A stretch of DNA of 64,000 nt from NCBI RefSeq assembly GCF_019091085.1, contig NZ_JAGXJY010000024.1:1-64000 (forward strand), in the 5' to 3' direction. This document shows, in pieces, positions 59,206 through 64,000 of this stretch. A program made the position numbers and the translations under genes. The DNA comes from Mesorhizobium sp. GbtcB19. GTDB lineage: Bacteria; Pseudomonadota; Alphaproteobacteria; Rhizobiales; Rhizobiaceae. Numbering within the stretch: the first letter of the stretch is position 1; every line of letters starts with the position of its first letter. The notes beneath the pieces were generated by a model. It was not told the DNA's origin, did no database searches, and saw nothing but the letters and a program-made list of their open reading frames with translations.

Positions 59206-59295
59206 ATGCTTCTCGATTATTTTCTTGGCGGCGCTGTGACCTTGTTCCTGCTCGTCTACCTGACCTACGCCCTCATCCGCCCAGAACGTTTCTGA
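59206..59295 (+). CDS. kdpF: K+-transporting ATPase small subunit KdpF
   Basis: A 29-aa single-span peptide, [20 protein letters not shown] followed by YALIRPERF; the ending YALIRPERF is diagnostic for KdpF. It stabilises the KdpABC complex. Start: ATG 59206 after GGAAGGA. kdpA begins 31 bp downstream. Confidence 0.9.
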   Translation: MLLDYFLGGAVTLFLLVYLTYALIRPERF

Positions 59296-59326
59296 CCTCT
59301 GGCGCCTGGCACGGAAAGCTATTCCC

Positions 59327-61030
59327 ATGACTCTCAACGGATGGATACAGATCCTTCTCTACTGCGTGATCGTCCTTTTGCTCGTGAAGCCGCTCGGCGG
59401 CTACATGTACCGCGTCTTCAATGGCGATCGCACCTTCCTCTCTCCGATCCTTAGCCCCGTCGAGCAGGCTCTCTACCGCATATCGGGAACCAGTGAGAAC
59501 GAGGAGCAGCACTGGACCGCTTACGCGGCCGGCATCATCTTCTTCAGCCTGGCCAGCTTCCTCGCGGTCTATGTCCTGCAGCGTCTGCAGGGCGTTCTGC
59601 CCTACAATCCGGCGGGGATGCCGGCGGTAGAGCAAGGGCTTGCCTTCAACACCGCCGTCTCTTTCGTCACCAACACCAACTGGCAGAATTACGGCGGCGA
59701 GAGCACGATGTCCTATCTCGTGCAGATGGCCGGCCTGACCGTGCAGAACTTCATGTCCGCCGCGGTCGGCATCGCCATCGCGGTCGCGCTGATCCGCGGC
59801 TTCGCCCGGGCTTCCGGCAAGTCGATCGGCAATTTCTGGGTCGATATCACCCGCTGCACGCTCTACGTGCTCCTGCCGATCTGCATCGTGCTGACGCTCG
59901 CCTATGTCTGGCTCGGCATGCCGCAGACGCTTGGGCCATATGTCGACGCCACCACGCTCGAAGGCGCCAAGCAGACCATCGCGCTTGGGCCCGTCGCTTC
60001 GCAGGTCGCGATCAAGATGCTAGGCACCAATGGCGGCGGCTTCTTCAACGCCAATGCCGCGCATCCGTTCGAGAATCCCAACGCCATCTCCAACCTGATC
60101 CAGATGGTGACGATCTTCGCGCTCGGCGCCGCGCTCACCAACGTCTTCGGCCGCATGGTCGGCAACCAGCGCCAAGGCTGGGCGATCCTCGCCTCGATGG
60201 GCGTGCTGTTCGTCGCCGGCGTCGCCATCTGCTATTGGGCCGAGGCCGCGGGCAACCCGCTGGTGCATGCGCTGGGCATCGACGGCGGCAATATGGAAGG
60301 CAAGGAGAGCCGCTTCGGGATCGCCGCCTCGGCGCTGTTCGCGGTCATCACCACGGCCGCCTCCTGCGGCGCCGTCAACGCCATGCATGACAGCCTCACA
60401 GCACTTGGCGGCCTGATCCCGCTGATCAACATGCAGCTTGGCGAAGTCATCGTCGGCGGCGTCGGCGCCGGCTTCTACGGCATCGTAATGTTCATCGTCG
60501 TCGCCGTCTTCGTCGCCGGCCTGATGGTCGGCCGCACGCCGGAATATCTCGGCAAGAAGATCGAGGCCAAGGAAGTCAAGATGGCGATGCTCGCCATCCT
60601 CGCTTTGCCCTTGGTCATGCTGACCTTCACAGCCATCGCGGTTGTGCTGCCGAGCGCCGTGGCCTCGATGGCCAATGGCGGTCCGCACGGCTTCTCCGAG
60701 GTGCTCTATGCTTACACCTCGGCGGCCGCGAACAACGGCTCGGCCTTCGGCGGCCTTTCCGGCAACACGCCCTGGTACAACCTGACGCTTGGCATCACCA
60801 TGTGGGTGGGTCGCTTCTTCGTCATAATTCCGGCTTTGGCCATCGCCGGCTCGCTGGCGGCGAAGAAGACGGTTCCGGCCTCCGCCGGCACGTTCCCGAC
60901 CGACGGTCCCCTGTTCGTCGGACTGCTGGTCGGCGTCATCCTGATCGTCGTCGGCCTCACCTTCTTCCCGGCCCTGGCGATCGGCCCGGTCGTCGAACAC
61001 CTGGCGATGGTCCATGGCCAGACCTTCTGA
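59327..61030 (+). CDS. kdpA: K+-transporting ATPase subunit A
   Basis: A 567-aa membrane protein forming the potassium channel-like subunit of the Kdp pump. Selectivity-filter-like glycines appear in [15 protein letters not shown] (near 110), [20 protein letters not shown] (near 230), [15 protein letters not shown] (near 345) and [20 protein letters not shown] (near 465). Length matches the family. Part of kdpFA-orf-BC. Confidence 0.97.
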   Translation: MTLNGWIQILLYCVIVLLLVKPLGGYMYRVFNGDRTFLSPILSPVEQALYRISGTSENEEQHWTAYAAGIIFFSLASFLAVYVLQRLQGVLPYNPAGMPAVEQGLAFNTAVSFVTNTNWQNYGGESTMSYLVQMAGLTVQNFMSAAVGIAIAVALIRGFARASGKSIGNFWVDITRCTLYVLLPICIVLTLAYVWLGMPQTLGPYVDATTLEGAKQTIALGPVASQVAIKMLGTNGGGFFNANAAHPFENPNAISNLIQMVTIFALGAALTNVFGRMVGNQRQGWAILASMGVLFVAGVAICYWAEAAGNPLVHALGIDGGNMEGKESRFGIAASALFAVITTAASCGAVNAMHDSLTALGGLIPLINMQLGEVIVGGVGAGFYGIVMFIVVAVFVAGLMVGRTPEYLGKKIEAKEVKMAMLAILALPLVMLTFTAIAVVLPSAVASMANGGPHGFSEVLYAYTSAAANNGSAFGGLSGNTPWYNLTLGITMWVGRFFVIIPALAIAGSLAAKKTVPASAGTFPTDGPLFVGLLVGVILIVVGLTFFPALAIGPVVEHLAMVHGQTF

Positions 61031-61031
61031 G

Positions 61032-61268
61032 ATGATCATGCCCCGCCTCAACGACATTTATCGGAACGATCCTCACCAGCCCGGTGACGGAGCCCCCGAC
61101 AACGGAAAGGACGAGAAGCCTCGTCCTTTCCCGACCCTCTCAACCTTCCTCGGCATGGCAGCCGTGCTGCTCGTGCTGTGGCTGCTGGCCACCGGCCTTC
61201 CACATTTATTTCCGAAGACCGAACACCCGGCGCCGTCCAACATCACCGATACTGGAGTCTCGAAATGA
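61032..61268 (+). CDS. 78-aa membrane protein inserted between kdpA and kdpB
   Basis: A small protein with a hydrophilic, Asp/Pro-rich N-terminus ([20 protein letters not shown]), one strong membrane helix ([20 protein letters not shown], about residues 41-60) and a short polar tail. Start: ATG 61032 or 61038. It begins one base after the kdpA stop and overlaps kdpB by ATGA, so it is translationally coupled to both. E. coli kdp has no such gene; it may be an accessory subunit of some rhizobial Kdp pumps. No known domain. Confidence 0.75.
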   Translation: MIMPRLNDIYRNDPHQPGDGAPDNGKDEKPRPFPTLSTFLGMAAVLLVLWLLATGLPHLFPKTEHPAPSNITDTGVSK

Positions 61269-63358
61269 GCTCGTCCAAATCCGCTGTTATCATGGATGCC
61301 CGCATCCTGGTGCCCGCCATCGGCGGCGCCTTCCGCAAACTCGATCCGCGCACGCTGGTCAAGAACCCGGTGATGTTCGTCGTCGCCGTCGTCTCGCTGC
61401 TCACCACCGTGCTTTTCATTCGCGACCTGATCACCGGCGGCGGCGATCTCGGCTTCACCCTGCAGATCATCATCTGGCTGTGGTTCACGGTGCTGTTCGC
61501 CAATTTCGCCGAAGCGGTCGCCGAAGGCCGTGGCAAGGCGCAGGCCGACTCGCTGCGCAAGGCGCGCACCGAAACCCAGGCCAAGCTGCTCAACGGCGAG
61601 GACCGCACCAAGTTCAAGCTCGTGCCCGGCACCAGCCTGAAGGTCGGCGACATCGTGCTCGTCGAAGCCGGCGACATCATCCCGTCGGACGGCGAGGTGG
61701 TCGAAGGCGTGGCCTCGGTCAACGAGGCGGCGATCACCGGCGAGTCCGCGCCGGTCATCCGCGAATCCGGCGGCGACCGCTCCGCCGTCACCGGCGGCAC
61801 GCAGGTGCTGTCCGACTGGATCCGCGTGCGCATTTCCGCCGCGTCCGGCCACACCTTCCTCGACCGCATGATCTCGCTGGTCGAAGGCGCGGAACGCCAG
61901 AAGACCCCGAACGAGATCGCGCTCAACATCCTGCTCGTCGGCATGACGCTGATCTTCGTGCTGGCGACCGCGACCATCCCGAGCTTCGCCGCCTATTCGG
62001 GCGGCTACATCTCGGTGACGATCCTCGTCGCGCTCTTCGTGACGCTGATCCCGACCACGATCGGCGCGCTGCTGTCGGCCATCGGCATCGCCGGCATGGA
62101 CCGCCTGGTGCGCTTCAACGTGCTTGCCATGTCCGGCCGCGCCGTCGAGGCCGCCGGCGACGTCGATACGCTGCTCCTCGACAAGACCGGCACGATCACT
62201 CTCGGCAACCGCCAGGCGACCGAGTTCCGCCCGGTCAAGGGCGTTACCGAGCAGGAGCTGGCCGATGCGGCGCAGCTCGCCTCGCTCGCCGACGAAACGC
62301 CGGAAGGCCGCTCGATCGTCGTGCTGGCCAAGGAGAAATACGCCATCCGTGCCCGTGACATGGGAGCCTTGCATCCGACCTTCGTGCCTTTCACCGCGCA
62401 GACCCGCATGAGCGGCGTCGATGTCGACGGCTCCTCGGTGCGCAAGGGCGCGGTCGACGCGGTGCTGGCCCATGTCAACCAGGCGACTTTAGCGGCCCAC
62501 GGCACGCGGCCGACGAGCGACACGATCCGCGATCTGCAGGCCATCGCCGACGAGATCGCCAAGGCCGGCGGCACGCCGCTCGCCGTCGAGCGCGACGGCC
62601 GTCTGCTCGGCATCGTCCACCTCAAGGACATCGTCAAGGGCGGCATAGCCGAGCGTTTCGCCGAGCTGCGCAAGATGGGCATCCGCACGGTGATGATCAC
62701 CGGCGACAACCCGCTGACCGCGGCGGCGATCGCGGCGGAAGCCGGCGTCGACGACTTCCTCGCCCAGGCGACGCCCGAGAACAAGCTGTCGCTGATCCGT
62801 GAGGAGCAGGCCAAGGGCAAGCTGGTCGCCATGTGCGGCGACGGCACCAATGACGCGCCCGCACTTGCCCAGGCCGATGTCGGCGTCGCCATGAACACCG
62901 GCACGGTCGCCGCGCGCGAAGCCGGCAACATGGTCGACCTCGACTCCGACCCGACCAAGCTGATCGAGATCGTCGAGATCGGCAAGGCGCTTTTGATGAC
63001 GCGCGGCTCGCTGACGACCTTCTCGATCGCCAACGACGTCGCCAAGTACTTCGCCATCATCCCGGCGATGTTCGCAGTCTTCTATGTCGCGCCCGGGCAG
63101 AAAAACGGACCGCTCGAAGCGCTCAACATCATGCATCTGGCAACGCCGCAGAGCGCCATCCTGTCGGCCATCATCTTCAACGCGCTGATCATCATCGCGC
63201 TGATCCCGCTGTCGCTGAAAGGCGTCAAATACCGCGCCATCGGCGCCGGCGCCCTGCTCAGCCGCAATCTTCTCATCTACGGCCTCGGCGGCATCATCGT
63301 GCCGTTCGTCGGCATCAAAGCGATCGATCTGATCGTCACCGCCCTCGGCCTCGCATAA
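61265..63358 (+). CDS. kdpB: K+-transporting ATPase subunit B (P-type ATPase)
   Basis: A 697-aa P-type ATPase. Phosphorylation motif [11 protein letters not shown] (Asp about residue 306), actuator motif ITGESAPV near 160, hinge motif [16 protein letters not shown] near 535. It powers uptake of K+ through KdpA at low external potassium. Start: ATG 61265, overlapping the 78-aa ORF. kdpC follows after 11 bp. Confidence 0.97.
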   Translation: MSSSKSAVIMDARILVPAIGGAFRKLDPRTLVKNPVMFVVAVVSLLTTVLFIRDLITGGGDLGFTLQIIIWLWFTVLFANFAEAVAEGRGKAQADSLRKARTETQAKLLNGEDRTKFKLVPGTSLKVGDIVLVEAGDIIPSDGEVVEGVASVNEAAITGESAPVIRESGGDRSAVTGGTQVLSDWIRVRISAASGHTFLDRMISLVEGAERQKTPNEIALNILLVGMTLIFVLATATIPSFAAYSGGYISVTILVALFVTLIPTTIGALLSAIGIAGMDRLVRFNVLAMSGRAVEAAGDVDTLLLDKTGTITLGNRQATEFRPVKGVTEQELADAAQLASLADETPEGRSIVVLAKEKYAIRARDMGALHPTFVPFTAQTRMSGVDVDGSSVRKGAVDAVLAHVNQATLAAHGTRPTSDTIRDLQAIADEIAKAGGTPLAVERDGRLLGIVHLKDIVKGGIAERFAELRKMGIRTVMITGDNPLTAAAIAAEAGVDDFLAQATPENKLSLIREEQAKGKLVAMCGDGTNDAPALAQADVGVAMNTGTVAAREAGNMVDLDSDPTKLIEIVEIGKALLMTRGSLTTFSIANDVAKYFAIIPAMFAVFYVAPGQKNGPLEALNIMHLATPQSAILSAIIFNALIIIALIPLSLKGVKYRAIGAGALLSRNLLIYGLGGIIVPFVGIKAIDLIVTALGLA

Positions 63359-63369
63359 GGATAACTCCG

Positions 63370-63933
63370 ATGCTCAAGCAACTCAGACCCGCTTTGGTCA
63401 TGATCGTCTTCTTCACGGTGCTGACCGGCCTGATCTATCCGATCGGCATGACCGGCATCGCCCAGGCGCTGTTCCCGAGCCAGGCCAATGGCAGCCTGAT
63501 CACCAGGGACGGCAAGGTCATCGGCTCCGAGCTGATCGGCCAGGCCTTTGCCAATGACCGTTACTTCCATGGCCGGCCGTCGGCTGCCGGCAACGGTTAC
63601 GATGCCAGCTCCTCCGGCGGCTCCAATCTCGGCCCGACCAATCCGAAGCTCATCGAGCGCATCAAGGGCGATGCCGAGAAGCTGAAGGCGGAGAACCCGA
63701 ACGCGCCGGTGCCGATGGGCCTGGTGACCACGTCCGGCAGCGGCCTCGACCCCGACGTCAGCCCCGAGGACGCCTATTTCCAGGTGCCGCGGGTGGCCAA
63801 GGCCCGCAACATCGACGAAGCCAAGGTGAAGTCGCTGGTCGACAGCCATGTCGAGGGCCGCGAGCTCGGCGTCCTTGGCGAGCCGGTGGTCAATGTGCTG
63901 GCGCTCAACCTCGCCCTCGATGACCTGAAATAA
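63370..63933 (+). CDS. kdpC: K+-transporting ATPase subunit C
   Basis: A 187-aa protein with an N-terminal membrane helix ([20 protein letters not shown]) and a periplasmic domain with family motifs FHGRPSAAG near 78, NLGPTNPKL near 98 and [20 protein letters not shown] near 115. It is thought to assist K+ binding. Last complete gene of the operon. Confidence 0.96.
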   Translation: MLKQLRPALVMIVFFTVLTGLIYPIGMTGIAQALFPSQANGSLITRDGKVIGSELIGQAFANDRYFHGRPSAAGNGYDASSSGGSNLGPTNPKLIERIKGDAEKLKAENPNAPVPMGLVTTSGSGLDPDVSPEDAYFQVPRVAKARNIDEAKVKSLVDSHVEGRELGVLGEPVVNVLALNLALDDLK

Positions 63934-63943
63934 TCCCAACCGC

Positions 63944-63972
63944 GCGCCGGGGATCGACACGACCCCCGGCGC
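63944..63972 (+). terminator. GC-rich hairpin after kdpC
   Basis: Perfect 9-bp arms GCGCCGGGG and CCCCGGCGC around an 11-nt loop, 10 bp after the kdpC stop. Only AATTAT, not a T run, follows, so it may be a partial terminator or mRNA-stabilising hairpin; an ATG at 63990 could begin kdpD, but only three codons remain in the window. Confidence 0.5.
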
Positions 63973-64000
63973 AATTATGATTGGACGTGATGCCCGACGA

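Overview
The window looks like a chromosomal segment of a high-GC alphaproteobacterium of the order Hyphomicrobiales (Rhizobiales), most likely a Mesorhizobium or close relative. This is inferred from three things: many ABC sugar-uptake operons with 4-base ATGA overlaps, a Ros/MucR-type regulator with altered zinc ligands, and interspersed palindromic repeats in intergenic spaces. No rRNA, tRNA, CRISPR array, insertion sequence or prophage was seen. Many long antisense ORFs exist only because GC is high.

Layout. 1-3228: the end of an MmgE/PrpD gene, an AlkB-type dioxygenase and small hypothetical genes. 3156-9424 (minus): a tightly overlapped operon encoding a CUT1 sugar transporter, a variant PIG-L protein, a ROK kinase, a GntR/UTRA regulator and a SIS-domain protein; it looks like an amino-sugar catabolic unit. 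9747-12822 (plus): a second CUT1 transporter transcribed divergently from the first; neither has its own ATPase gene. 12942-16618: a methyltransferase and a CHASE-PAS-GGDEF-EAL protein. 16667-27224: a polyol/sugar catabolic locus with a Gfo/Idh dehydrogenase, an RpiR regulator, an SDR, a mannitol-dehydrogenase-family enzyme, a TIM-barrel isomerase and a CUT2 (RbsABC-like) transporter.

27237-36386 (all minus): complete nitrate assimilation. The order is nasT-nasS, then a regulated leader, a 55-aa membrane peptide, narK, nirB, nirD and nasA. The leader carries two NtrC-like sites, a sigma54 promoter, two ANTAR-type hexaloop hairpins and an intrinsic terminator overlapping the second hairpin. 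Together these give a readable circuit: nitrogen limitation starts transcription, and NasT (released from NasS by nitrate) lets it pass the terminator.

36489-42082: a cluster of poorly characterised genes (sulfotransferase, glycosyltransferase, an exported DUF5666-like protein with a collagen-like tail, a DUF6502-like protein and a MucR-like regulator). Its promoter regions share a 21-bp palindrome, GTGGG-N7-CCCAC. This is the best candidate here for an undescribed system.

42153-50904: microaerobic respiration, with an Fnr-type regulator, a hemerythrin, cydABX, cydDC and hemN. A perfect FNR box lies between the divergent cyd operons. hemN carries a one-base frameshift. 50938-58573: a HerA-like ATPase, a small orphan gene and a catabolic cluster (NTF2-like, RidA, metallohydrolase, flavin monooxygenase, RpiR) whose promoters share a 15-bp inverted repeat. 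59108-63933: the kdp potassium-pump operon with two extra small membrane-protein genes. A GC-rich hairpin follows kdpC at the right edge.
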